Part shown: positions 42,850 through 50,919 of the stretch, one piece after another | Numbering within the stretch: the first letter of the stretch is position 1 | Layout: every line of letters begins with the position of its first letter | Origin: Streptomyces smaragdinus | GTDB taxonomy: Bacteria; Actinomycetota; Actinomycetes; Streptomycetales; Streptomycetaceae | Direction: 5' to 3' | NCBI RefSeq assembly: GCF_009604385.1 | Contig: NZ_WEGJ01000010.1 | Location: 111,021 to 175,020, forward strand | DNA length: 64,000 bases | Made by a program: the position numbers and the translations under genes | Notes under the pieces: generated by a model | What the model saw: the letters and a program-made list of their open reading frames with translations, nothing else | The model's database searches: none | What the model was told of the DNA's origin: nothing

Positions 42850-43791
42850 ATGAGCAGCGATGAGACGTTCCCCCACTGGCCCGCGCCCGACCCTCGCCAC
42901 CGCGCCCCCGAGCCCGTACCCGTCACCGCTCCCTCCCCCACCCCCCGGCACCGGGGCCGCCGCCCCCTGCCGCTGCTCGCCGCCGTGGCGCTGGTCGCCG
43001 CGCTCGCCGGTGGCGGGTCGGCCGCCCTGGTCGGCCAGTGGCGCGACGACCACGCCGCGGGCGTCGCCGGCTCCGGCGTCACCACCGGCTCCCCCGTCTC
43101 CCGTACGAAGGGCGACTCCGCCGTCGCCGCCGTGGCGAGGGCCGTCAGCCCCAGCGTCGTGGAGATCAAGGCCGTCAGCGGGGCCGGCCAGGCCACCGGC
43201 TCCGGCGTGATCGTCACCGGCGACGGCGAGATCATCACCAACAACCACGTCGTCTCGGGCGCCCAGCAGCTCACCGTCCGCTTCGACGACGGCTCCACCG
43301 CCCCCGCCGAGGTCGTCGGCACCAACGCCGACAACGACATCGCCCTCATCAAGGCCACCGGCAAGACCGGCCTCAAGGCCGCCACCCTCGGCGACTCCGA
43401 CCGGGCCGACGTCGGCGACGAGGTCGTCGCCATCGGCTCCCCCGAGGGCCTCACCGGCACCGTGACCAGCGGCATCATCTCCGCCAAGAACCGCGACGTC
43501 ACCGTCCAGAAGGAGCAGGAGCAGCAGCAGCCCCGGGGCCAGTGGCCGTTCGGCTTCGGCGGCGAGGAGTACAACGGGCAGCTCGGCGGCGAGACCACCA
43601 CGTACAAGGCGCTCCAGACCGACGCCTCCATCAACCCCGGCAACTCCGGGGGCCCGCTCGTGGACCTGAGCGGCCGGGTCGTCGGCATCAACTCCGCGAT
43701 GTACAGCGGCAACGCCGGCAGCGTGGGCCTCGGCTTCGCGATCCCCGTCAACGACGTCAGGACCATAGTGGCCGACCTGCGGAACAATTAG
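42850..43791 (+). CDS. Membrane-anchored trypsin-like serine protease (HtrA-type, no PDZ)
   Basis: 313 residues from ATG 42850. Residues 1-40 are Pro-rich and cytosolic, and a membrane helix follows at about 41-60 (PLPLLAAVALVAALAGGGSAAL). The protease domain (about 95-310) has the catalytic triad His in EIITNNHVVSG, Asp in NADNDIALIKA, and Ser in SINPGNSGGPLV. The PDZ domain normal in HtrA/DegP is absent. It should cleave exported proteins outside the membrane. It sits directly before the two-component pair, like mycobacterial PepD with MprAB. Confidence 0.9.
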   Translation: MSSDETFPHWPAPDPRHRAPEPVPVTAPSPTPRHRGRRPLPLLAAVALVAALAGGGSAALVGQWRDDHAAGVAGSGVTTGSPVSRTKGDSAVAAVARAVSPSVVEIKAVSGAGQATGSGVIVTGDGEIITNNHVVSGAQQLTVRFDDGSTAPAEVVGTNADNDIALIKATGKTGLKAATLGDSDRADVGDEVVAIGSPEGLTGTVTSGIISAKNRDVTVQKEQEQQQPRGQWPFGFGGEEYNGQLGGETTTYKALQTDASINPGNSGGPLVDLSGRVVGINSAMYSGNAGSVGLGFAIPVNDVRTIVADLRNN

Positions 43792-43794
43792 TCC

Positions 43795-44514
43795 GTGACG
43801 ACCGAGCAGTCCCGCATCCTCATCGTGGACGACGAGCCCGCCGTACGCGAGGCCCTGCAGCGCAGCCTCTCCTTCGAGGGGTACGCGACGGAGCTCGCCG
43901 TCGACGGGCTCGACGCGCTGGACAAGGCCGCCGCCTTCGCGCCCGACCTGATCGTCCTGGACGTCCTCATGCCCCGGATGGACGGCCTCACCGCCGCCCG
44001 CCGGCTGCGCGCCACGGGCGTACGCACGCCGATCCTCATGCTCACCGCCCGGGACACCGTCGGCGACCGGGTCACCGGGCTGGACGCGGGGGCGGACGAC
44101 TACCTCGTCAAGCCGTTCGAGCTCGACGAGCTCTTCGCCCGCATCCGCGCCCTGCTGCGCCGCTCCTCGTACGCGGGCGGCGCGGCGGAGGAGCCCGCGG
44201 ACGACGCGCTGGAGTTCGCCGACCTGCGGATGGACCTCGCGACCCGGGAGGTCGTACGGGGCGGACGGGTCATCGAGCTGACGCGGACGGAGTTCACGCT
44301 GCTGGAGCTGTTCCTGTCGCATCCGCGGCAGGTGCTCACGCGGGAGCAGATCCTGAAGGCGGTGTGGGGCTTCGACTTCGAGCCGTCGTCGAACTCCCTC
44401 GACGTGTACGTGATGTACCTGCGGCGCAAGACGGAGGCGGACGGCGCGCCCCGGCTGGTGCACACGGTACGGGGCGTGGGCTACGTCCTGCGCTCCCCCG
44501 AGGCCCCCCGGTGA
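43795..44514 (+). CDS. OmpR-family response regulator (MprA-like)
   Basis: 239 residues from GTG 43795, three bases after the protease stop. Receiver: [18 protein letters not shown] (acidic pair), [14 protein letters not shown] (phosphoacceptor Asp near 54), MLTARD and [14 protein letters not shown] (Lys). DNA-binding: [21 protein letters not shown] and [18 protein letters not shown]. It overlaps the kinase gene (GTGA). The protease-regulator-kinase order and MprA-like sequence suggest an envelope-stress response. Confidence 0.93.
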   Translation: MTTEQSRILIVDDEPAVREALQRSLSFEGYATELAVDGLDALDKAAAFAPDLIVLDVLMPRMDGLTAARRLRATGVRTPILMLTARDTVGDRVTGLDAGADDYLVKPFELDELFARIRALLRRSSYAGGAAEEPADDALEFADLRMDLATREVVRGGRVIELTRTEFTLLELFLSHPRQVLTREQILKAVWGFDFEPSSNSLDVYVMYLRRKTEADGAPRLVHTVRGVGYVLRSPEAPR

Positions 44515-45980
44515 CCGGCCGCCTCCGGCGCCTCCCGCTGCGCTCGCGCCTGGCGCTCCTCACCGCGTGCGCGGTGGCGGTGGCGGTAGCGGTGGCCGCG
44601 CTCGCCTGCTGGGTGATCACCCGGGGCCAGCTGATGGACCAGCTGGACCGGTCGCTGCGGCAGGCCCAGGCGCCCACCGACCCGGGGTCCTTCCGGTACG
44701 GCTGCGTCGGCGAACGGGAGGACACCGGCCTGCCCCGGGGGCCCGTGGGTCCGGGCATGGGCTCGGTCGTGCTCGAGGACCTCACCGCCCAGTGGGTGCT
44801 GCCGGACGGCACGGCCTGCCTCACCGGCGGCGAGCACACGATCGCGACCACGGAGACGGACCGGGGGATCGCCGCGGTCTCGGGCACCGGCCCGCGCGGC
44901 GATCGCGCGGGCGTCATCCACACGGTCGACTCGCACGGCGAACCCTGGCGCGTCTACACCCGGCCCGGCGGCCTCATCCAGAGCAACAGCCCAGACCTCG
45001 ACGGCCAGCCGTTCGCCATCTCGATCGCCCGCCCCCTCAGCGAGGTCACCGACCCCCTGACCACCCTCGCCTGGGTCCTGGCCGGGGTGGCCGGAGCCGG
45101 CGTCCTGGTGGCCGGCGCCGCCGGCCTCGGCATCGCCCGCGCCGGCCTGCGCCCCGTCGACCGGCTCACCGGCACGGTCGAGCACATCGCCCAGACCGAG
45201 GACCTCAGCGTCCGCATCCCCGTGGCGGGCGACGACGAGATCGCCCGCCTCTCCCGCTCCTTCAACGCCATGACCGAGGCCCTCGCCTCCTCCCGCGACC
45301 GCCAGCAGCAGCTCATCGCCGACGCCGGGCACGAGCTGCGGACCCCGCTGACCAGCCTCCGTACGAACATCGAGCTCCTCGTCCGCAGCGAGCAGACCGG
45401 CCGCCCCCTGCCCCCGGACGACCGCGCCGAGCTGCTGACGTCCGTCAAGGCGCAGATGACCGAACTCGCCGCCCTCATCGGCGACCTCCAGGAGCTCTCC
45501 CGCCCCGACGCCGACCCGCACGGCCGGCCACTCCCCGTAGTCGCCCTGCACGACATCGCCGGGCGGGCCGTGGAGCGGGCGCGGCTGCGCGGCGCCGGCA
45601 TCGCGATCGGCGCCGAGCTGACGCCCTGGTACGTACGGGGGGAGCCCGCCGCGCTGGAGCGGGCGCTGGTGAACCTGCTCGACAACGCGGTGAAATTCTC
45701 CCCGTCCGGGGGAACGGTCGACGTCCGGCTGACGGACGGCGAGCTCACTGTCCGTGACCACGGGGCCGGAATCGCACCCGCAGACCTGCCACACGTGTTC
45801 GAACGCTTCTGGCGCTCCCCCGGCGCGCGGAGCCTGCCGGGATCCGGACTCGGGCTGTCGATCGTGGCGCGAACCGCCCAACAGACGGGCGGCACCGTGC
45901 ATCTGGCGCCGGCGAAGGGCGGCGGGACGGTCGCGGTGCTACGCCTTCCGGGTGCCGCGACGCCTCCACCCGATATTTAG
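44511..45980 (+). CDS. Sensor histidine kinase (MprB-like)
   Basis: 489 residues from GTG 44511, overlapping the regulator stop. Membrane helices at about 12-34 and 180-205 frame an extracytoplasmic sensor of about 150 residues with two Cys ([25 protein letters not shown]). HAMP follows, then HisKA ([19 protein letters not shown], phospho-His) and the ATPase ([51 protein letters not shown]). It phosphorylates the adjacent regulator. The two sensor Cys could form a redox-sensitive disulphide. Confidence 0.93.
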   Translation: MTGRLRRLPLRSRLALLTACAVAVAVAVAALACWVITRGQLMDQLDRSLRQAQAPTDPGSFRYGCVGEREDTGLPRGPVGPGMGSVVLEDLTAQWVLPDGTACLTGGEHTIATTETDRGIAAVSGTGPRGDRAGVIHTVDSHGEPWRVYTRPGGLIQSNSPDLDGQPFAISIARPLSEVTDPLTTLAWVLAGVAGAGVLVAGAAGLGIARAGLRPVDRLTGTVEHIAQTEDLSVRIPVAGDDEIARLSRSFNAMTEALASSRDRQQQLIADAGHELRTPLTSLRTNIELLVRSEQTGRPLPPDDRAELLTSVKAQMTELAALIGDLQELSRPDADPHGRPLPVVALHDIAGRAVERARLRGAGIAIGAELTPWYVRGEPAALERALVNLLDNAVKFSPSGGTVDVRLTDGELTVRDHGAGIAPADLPHVFERFWRSPGARSLPGSGLGLSIVARTAQQTGGTVHLAPAKGGGTVAVLRLPGAATPPPDI

Positions 45981-46080
45981 TACGAAAGATATTAAACAGG
46001 CGAACGAAACATACGGTATGAAACGCCACTGACGAGTGACGGTGAGGGCATATGCCCCGGGCCCGAGCCATCGTTTCCAC

Positions 46081-46500
46081 ATGCGAAACCTCAGCCTCTT
46101 CACAGCCGGCACCGCCGCGCTGATCGCACTCTCCGCGCCGGCAACGGCCACCGCCGCCCAGGCACCGTCCGAGTCCTTCCGTCAGCCGGAGGCCGCCTCC
46201 CACCTGATCCTGATCGCGCAGGAGACGCGCAGCGGCGACCCGCTGGACGTCGCCTACCTCGAGTGCGCCCCTCCCGGCGGCACGCACCCCACCCCGCGCG
46301 AGGCGTGCGGGGAACTCCGCAAGGCGGGCGGTGACTTCCGCAAGCTCGACCACAAGCGGGGCCGCTGCACCCGCGAGTTCAACCCGGTCCGCCTGTACGC
46401 CTACGGCAACTGGCAGCGCAAGGACGTCAAGTTCGTCTCGAAGGTCTACCCGAACCGGTGTGAGGCCAACTTGGCGACCGCCAACGTCTTCAAGTACTGA
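46081..46500 (+). CDS. Subtilisin-inhibitor-like (SSI family) secreted protein
   Basis: 139 residues from ATG 46081: signal peptide (about 1-26, ending TATAAQA) and a mature SSI-type domain with four Cys in the family pattern (YLECAPPGGTHP..REACGEL, RGRCTREFNPVRLYAYG, YPNRCEANLA). The reactive loop CTREFNPV places Arg at the expected P1 position (Met in classic SSI), predicting inhibition of trypsin-like rather than subtilisin-like proteases. The roughly 100-base region before it (45981-46080) is markedly AT-richer than the surroundings and probably holds its promoter. A strong terminator follows. Confidence 0.83.
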   Translation: MRNLSLFTAGTAALIALSAPATATAAQAPSESFRQPEAASHLILIAQETRSGDPLDVAYLECAPPGGTHPTPREACGELRKAGGDFRKLDHKRGRCTREFNPVRLYAYGNWQRKDVKFVSKVYPNRCEANLATANVFKY

Positions 46501-46523
46501 GGGCACCGTCCCCCGGGAATGAG

Positions 46524-46556
46524 ACGGCCGGTGCGGGGAGACCCCGCACCGGCCGT
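46524..46556. terminator. Bidirectional terminator
   Basis: A 15-base perfect stem (ACGGCCGGTGCGGGG with CCCCGCACCGGCCGT, loop AGA) followed by TT on the plus strand. It lies between the inhibitor gene (stop 46500) and the convergent nucleotidase gene (stop 46575). Confidence 0.85.
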
Positions 46557-46574
46557 TTCGTCGTGCGCCGCGGA

Positions 46575-48362
46575 TCAGCTGACGACGTTCACCCGGTCGG
46601 CGGCCGGCGGCTGCAGCGGCGCGGACGCCGACGAGTTGGCCGCCAGGTACTGCTCCAGGGCCGCGAGGTCGTCGCTGCCGACGAGCGGGTTCGTGCCCTT
46701 GGCGATCTCGGCGAAGCCGTCGCCGCCGCCCGCGAGGAACGAGTTGACGGCGACCCGGTAGGTCGCGGCGGGGTCCAGCGGAGCGCCGGCCACCAGCACC
46801 GAGTCCGCGACGATCCGGTCGGCGCCGGTACGCGTCATGTCCAGCGTGTACGTCACACCGGCCGGCTGAAGGATCTTCGGCGACGCCGCGTTGAGGCCGC
46901 TGACCTGCTGCTGGAGCACGGTGAGCAGCTGTGCGCCGGTCAGGTCCAGCAGGTTCACCGTGTTGGCGAACGGCTGCACCGTGAACGCCTCCCGGTACGT
47001 CACCACACCGTCGCCCTCACCCATCGGGGACGAGGCGTACGTCAGATCGGCCCGAACCCCGCCGGGGTTCATCAGCGCCACCGACGCCTTCGGGTCGAGG
47101 CTCTGGGCGTGTGCGAGCTGGGCGTCCGCGATCAGGTTGCCGAGCGGCGAGTCGTCCGGACCCCCACTCGGCTTGATGTCTCCGGCGATCCAGCCGATCG
47201 GCCGGTTGGCGACCGGGGCCGCCATGTCCTGGTAGTGCTTGATCAGCGACGTCATGTCGGACGCGGCGGTGCCCCGGTACACGACGTGGTTCGCGGACGC
47301 GACGGCCGTACGCACGATGTCGTCGGTGGCCTTGTCGTACGTCAGCGTCGTGTCGGTGAAGAGCCGCCCGAACGACGAGGCGGAGGTGACCAGTCGGTGG
47401 TTGCCCGCCGGGTCGGGGATGTCGCAGACGTACGCGTTGTGCGTGTGCCCGGTGACCAGCGCGTCGACCTTCGGCGAGACACCCTTGGCGATGTCCACGA
47501 TCGGGCCGGAGACACCGGTGCCCGGACCGCCGGAGTCACAGTCGTAGTTGTACGAGCCGTTGACCGGGACGCCGCCCTCGTGGATCAGCGCGACGATCGA
47601 CTTGACGCCCTGCTGCTGCAGCTTGTCGGCGTACTTGTTGATCGTCTCGACCTCGTCGCCGAACGACAGGCCCTTGATGCCCTCGGCGGAGACGATGTTC
47701 GGCGTGCCCTCGAGCGTGACGCCGATGAAGCCGATCTTCACGCCGTCCTTCTGCCACACGAACGTGGGGTCGAGGACGGGCTTGCCGGTCGTGTCGTCGG
47801 TGACGTTCGCCGCGAGGTACGGGAAGTCGGAGCCCTCGAAGGTCCGCCCCTCCTCGTAGCAGCCGTCGACCGGGTGGCAGCCGCCGTCGCGCATGCGCTG
47901 CAGCTCGGCCCGGCCCTCGTCGAACTCGTGGTTGCCGACGCTCGTGACGTCCAGGCCGAGGCCGTTCATCGCCTCGATGGTCGGCTCGTCGTGGAACAGC
48001 GCGGAGGTGATCGGGCTGGCGCCGATCAGGTCACCGGCCGCCGCGGTGATGCTGTAGCGCTTACCGGCGCGGGCGTCGCGCAGCGCGGTCGTCAGGTACT
48101 CCACACCACCGGCGCCCTCGATGGTCTTCACGCTGCCGTCCGGCTGGATCTCGGTGAGCCGGCCGGAGGAACCCGTGGGAACCTCGAGGTTGCCGTGGAA
48201 GTCGTTGAAGGACAGCAACTGCACATCGACCGTGCGCCCGTTGTCCTTCACGGGCTTCTCGGCGATGCCCGGGGCGCTGGCGCCCGCGGGCTGGGCCGCC
48301 CCCATCAGCCCGGCGGTGGCGGCCAGCAGGGCCACCCCGCTCACATAGGTACGAACCCTCAT
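46575..48362 (-). CDS. Secreted 5'-nucleotidase/metallophosphatase
   Basis: 595 residues from ATG 48362. The signal peptide (1-28) ends QPAGASA. The metallophosphatase domain (about 40-330) has VQLLSFNDFHGNLE (metal Asp/His), AAGDLIGASP, TSVGNHEFDEG, VALIHEGG and LVTGHTHNAYVCD. The C-terminal 5'-nucleotidase domain (about 360-560) has GNLIADAQLAHA, LMNPGGVRADL, EAFTVQPFANTVNLLDLTG and the substrate-stacking region near SFLAGGGDGF. It releases phosphate from extracellular nucleotides. A good PHO box 80 bases upstream fits phosphate control. Confidence 0.92.
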   Translation of the reverse strand: MRVRTYVSGVALLAATAGLMGAAQPAGASAPGIAEKPVKDNGRTVDVQLLSFNDFHGNLEVPTGSSGRLTEIQPDGSVKTIEGAGGVEYLTTALRDARAGKRYSITAAAGDLIGASPITSALFHDEPTIEAMNGLGLDVTSVGNHEFDEGRAELQRMRDGGCHPVDGCYEEGRTFEGSDFPYLAANVTDDTTGKPVLDPTFVWQKDGVKIGFIGVTLEGTPNIVSAEGIKGLSFGDEVETINKYADKLQQQGVKSIVALIHEGGVPVNGSYNYDCDSGGPGTGVSGPIVDIAKGVSPKVDALVTGHTHNAYVCDIPDPAGNHRLVTSASSFGRLFTDTTLTYDKATDDIVRTAVASANHVVYRGTAASDMTSLIKHYQDMAAPVANRPIGWIAGDIKPSGGPDDSPLGNLIADAQLAHAQSLDPKASVALMNPGGVRADLTYASSPMGEGDGVVTYREAFTVQPFANTVNLLDLTGAQLLTVLQQQVSGLNAASPKILQPAGVTYTLDMTRTGADRIVADSVLVAGAPLDPAATYRVAVNSFLAGGGDGFAEIAKGTNPLVGSDDLAALEQYLAANSSASAPLQPPAADRVNVVS

Positions 48363-48440
48363 GCACTCTCCCCACAAACACGCGACGGGTTGTCAAGACG
48401 GGGGGCAGCCTAAGGTCAACGCGCGTAGCGTGTCACGGCC

Positions 48441-48462
48441 CGGGAGTGAAATATGGGTGAAC
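48441..48462 (-). promoter_or_regulatory. PHO box of the 5'-nucleotidase gene
   Basis: On the minus strand, two adjacent 11-base units GTTCACCCATA (48462-48452) and TTTCACTCCCG (48451-48441) fit the Streptomyces PhoP direct-repeat consensus. The tandem pair is the minimal PhoP-binding core. It stands about 80 bases before the nucleotidase start. Confidence 0.65.
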
Positions 48463-48567
48463 CGTGGCCGTTCCGGAGGCGCACGCTCCGGGCGGGGAGA
48501 AGCCGGACACCCGCTTGGCGGGCCCCACGATTCCGCAGCTCACCGCGCAGGGCCTAGCATGCGCACC

Positions 48568-49497
48568 ATGAGTGACTCCGGAGCCGCTGCGTCGCATCTC
48601 TCCCGCCGGGTGGAGTTCCACGACGAACTCACGCCCTCCCAGGTCTACGCGGTGCTCGCGCTGCTGGACGCGGCGGCCCGGACCGACGGCCGCCAGGCCG
48701 TGTCCGAGCAGGGCCGGCTGCAGCTGCGCGGCGGCCGGCGTCCCGGCGTACGGCATCTGCTGCTGCACGACCGCGCGGAGCTCGCCGGCTACGCGCAACT
48801 GGAGGACAACGACCCGGTGGAGGCCCCCGCGGCCGAGCTGGTCGTCCACCCCGCGCACCGGCGGCACGGCCACGGGCGGGCCGTCATGCAGGCGCTGCTG
48901 GAGGAGTCCGGGCACCGGCTGCGGGTGTGGGCGCACGGCGGTCATCCGGCGGCGCGTCATCTGGCGCAGCTGCTGGGCCTGACCCTGTTCCGCGAGCTGC
49001 GCCAGATGCGACGCCCGCTGGCGGACCTCGACCTGCCCGAGCCGTCGTTCCCGCCGGACGTGTCCGTACGGACCTTCGTCCCCGGCGAGGACGACGCGGC
49101 GTGGCTCGCGCTGAACGCGGCGTCGTTCGCCCACCACCCCGAGCAGGGCACGCTCACCCAGCGGGACCTCGACGACCGCAAGGCGGAGCCGTGGTTCGAC
49201 CCGCGCGGCTTCTTCCTCGCCGAGCGGGACGGGAAGCTGATCGGCTTCCACTGGACGAAGGTGCACAGCGCCGAACGCCTCGGCGAGGTGTACGTCCTGG
49301 GCGTCGACCCCGCGGCCCAGGGCGGCGGCCTGGGCAAGGCGCTGACCACGGTGGGCCTGCGCTATCTGGCCCGGGACCGGGCGATGCCGACGGCGATGCT
49401 GTACGTCGACGCGGACAATGTACCGGCGGTGACGGTGTACGAGCGGCTGGGGTTCACGACGCACGAGACGGATCTGATGTACCGCACGGAGGGCTGA
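48568..49497 (+). CDS. mshD: Mycothiol synthase (acetyl-CoA:Cys-GlcN-Ins acetyltransferase)
   Basis: 309 residues, two tandem GNAT domains as in MshD. The N-terminal domain (about 10-140) ends LELVVHPAHRRHGHGRAVMQALL-like (here AAELVVHPAHRRHGHGRAVM). The C-terminal active domain (about 155-309) has GFFLAERDGKLIGFHWTKVH, GEVYVLGVDPAAQGGGLGKALT (acetyl-CoA pyrophosphate loop) and LYVDADNVPAVTVYERLGFTTHETD. It performs the last step of mycothiol synthesis. ATG 48568 is the first start with sensible sequence. With mshA this gives two mycothiol genes in the window. Confidence 0.95.
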   Translation: MSDSGAAASHLSRRVEFHDELTPSQVYAVLALLDAAARTDGRQAVSEQGRLQLRGGRRPGVRHLLLHDRAELAGYAQLEDNDPVEAPAAELVVHPAHRRHGHGRAVMQALLEESGHRLRVWAHGGHPAARHLAQLLGLTLFRELRQMRRPLADLDLPEPSFPPDVSVRTFVPGEDDAAWLALNAASFAHHPEQGTLTQRDLDDRKAEPWFDPRGFFLAERDGKLIGFHWTKVHSAERLGEVYVLGVDPAAQGGGLGKALTTVGLRYLARDRAMPTAMLYVDADNVPAVTVYERLGFTTHETDLMYRTEG

Positions 49498-49539
49498 GCG
49501 CCGGCGGCCCGCACCCGGAACCCCGGCCGACCCGCTTGT

Positions 49540-49573
49540 CCGGCTGGGGGTCCGGGGGTTATCCCCCGGAAGA
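49540..49573. repeat. Palindromic intergenic repeat, copy 2 (mshD-Nudix gap)
   Basis: CCGGCTGGG, then GGGTCCGGGGG-TTAT-CCCCCGGAAGA. The core is a perfect CCGGGGG/CCCCCGG hairpin (49552-49569). It is closely related to the element at 30137-30179. The Nudix stop codon TAA lies in the hairpin loop. Confidence 0.5.
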
Positions 49574-49975
49574 ATGCAGCGCCGCCAGCGCCGCGTCGAT
49601 CAGCTCCCGGTCCCGGTCCCGCGTCAGCCGCGCCCGCGCCGGCCCGGCGGGCAGCCACAGCAACCGGTCCACCTCGTCGTTCGGCGTGAAGCGGCCCGTA
49701 CCCGCCTCGGCCTCCCAGTACTCGACGGTCTTCGGCCGCCCGTCCACCTCGTAGTGGGCGGCCGGCAGCCGGGCCCCGGGCGCGCAGCGGTAGCCCGTCT
49801 CCTCCTCGACCTCGCGCAGCGCGCCGGCCAGGGCGTCCTCGCCGCGCTTCAGCTTGCCCTTGGGATGCGACCAGTCGTCCCACCGCGGCCGGTGGACGAG
49901 GGCGATCTCGACCGGCCCGCCCCCGGGCGCATGCCGCCACAGCACGCACCCGGCGGCGCGGATCGTGTCCGTCAT
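49559..49975 (-). CDS. Nudix hydrolase (MutT1-like)
   Basis: 138 residues from ATG 49975, which overlaps the CHAD gene stop (ATGA). The Nudix box is complete: GKLKRGEDALAGALREVEEETGY (G-x5-E-x7-REUXEEXGU) near 40-62. IRAAGCVLWRHAPGGGPVEIALVHRP precedes it and KTVEYWEAEAGTGRF follows. It hydrolyses nucleoside diphosphate-X compounds. Mycobacterial MutT1, which has a similar neighbourhood next to ppk, degrades 8-oxo-dGTP and dinucleoside polyphosphates. It is third in the ppk-CHAD-Nudix operon. Confidence 0.9.
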   Translation of the reverse strand: MTDTIRAAGCVLWRHAPGGGPVEIALVHRPRWDDWSHPKGKLKRGEDALAGALREVEEETGYRCAPGARLPAAHYEVDGRPKTVEYWEAEAGTGRFTPNDEVDRLLWLPAGPARARLTRDRDRELIDAALAALHSSGG

Positions 49976-50919
49976 CCCGCTCCCCGCTCCCACAGCCGCC
50001 CGAAGGTGAAGCGCGCCGCCTCCACCTCGTGCCGCTGGTCGGCGTGCAGCACCCCCAGCGCGTACGCCGTGGGCGGCGTGATGCGCGGGGTGTGCGCGGC
50101 GGCGGCCGCGGCCTCGGCGGCCTGCTCGGCGTCCCGGTGCCGGTCCAGGGCTCGTCCGGCCGCCGTCAGATGCGGCGGCGCGGCGGGGGCGAGGAGCTCG
50201 TGGGCGTACCGGACGTGGCGCAACAGCGTCCGTACCTGACGCCACGGCACGTCCTGCGCCGCCCCCGGATCGAGCCCCCGCGCCAGCGCCTCCGCGTTGT
50301 ACGGGTGACCGGCCCGCCGCAGCGGTAACCGGGCGACGGCCTCCGCCAGCCGCTTCTCCGCGGCCTCCACGGCGTCCCGCAGCACATCCGCCGAGCCCTC
50401 CCCCGCCGGGGGAGCCTCCGACGCCAGCAGCGCCACCGCGTCCACGGCGGCGTGGAACCGCCCCGACCCCATCGCGTCCAGCGCCGCGGTGTGCGCCCGG
50501 CCGCGCGCCAGCCCGAGCCTGCGCCGCAGCAGCGCCGCCGCCCGCGCCGCCCCGGCCGCCCGGCCGGAGCCCGCCTCGTCCGCGCCGCTCAGCCGGTGCA
50601 GGCCCGCCAGCAGCCGCTCCAGCCGGGCCGCCTGGACGTGCTCACGGACGATCAGCTCGGAGAACCACTGGAGCTCCCCGCACAGCTGCCGCGCCCACTC
50701 CGGATCGGTCTTCCCCGGATGCGCGCCCAGCGTGACGCAGATCCGCCGCGCCGCGCCGCGTACGAGCCATGCCGCGTCGGCCGCCGGACGGCCTCCGGCC
50801 TCGTCGTACTGCCGCAGGCCGCGCAGCAGCTCCGTGGCCCGCGCCCCCAGATAGTCCGCCAGCACCGTACGGGCGGCGCCGCCCCCCGCCGGCCGTGCGG
50901 CCGCCTCACCCCGAACCAC
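49972..50919 (-). CDS. CHAD-domain protein (polyphosphate-binding)
   Basis: 315 residues, mainly helical with many conserved His/Arg/Lys: [93 protein letters not shown]. This is the CHAD (conserved histidine alpha-helical) pattern; CHAD proteins bind polyphosphate granules. It overlaps the ppk stop by 14 bases and the Nudix start by 4, so all three are co-translated. The context strongly supports a role in polyphosphate storage or use. Confidence 0.9.
   Translation of the reverse strand: MVRGEAAARPAGGGAARTVLADYLGARATELLRGLRQYDEAGGRPAADAAWLVRGAARRICVTLGAHPGKTDPEWARQLCGELQWFSELIVREHVQAARLERLLAGLHRLSGADEAGSGRAAGAARAAALLRRRLGLARGRAHTAALDAMGSGRFHAAVDAVALLASEAPPAGEGSADVLRDAVEAAEKRLAEAVARLPLRRAGHPYNAEALARGLDPGAAQDVPWRQVRTLLRHVRYAHELLAPAAPPHLTAAGRALDRHRDAEQAAEAAAAAAHTPRITPPTAYALGVLHADQRHEVEAARFTFGRLWERGAG

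Noticed and set aside
43038..44510. Extension of the sensor kinase frame through the protease and regulator genes
   Set aside because: Arg/Pro-rich shadow translation; the kinase begins at the GTGA overlap at 44511 with a proper membrane helix.
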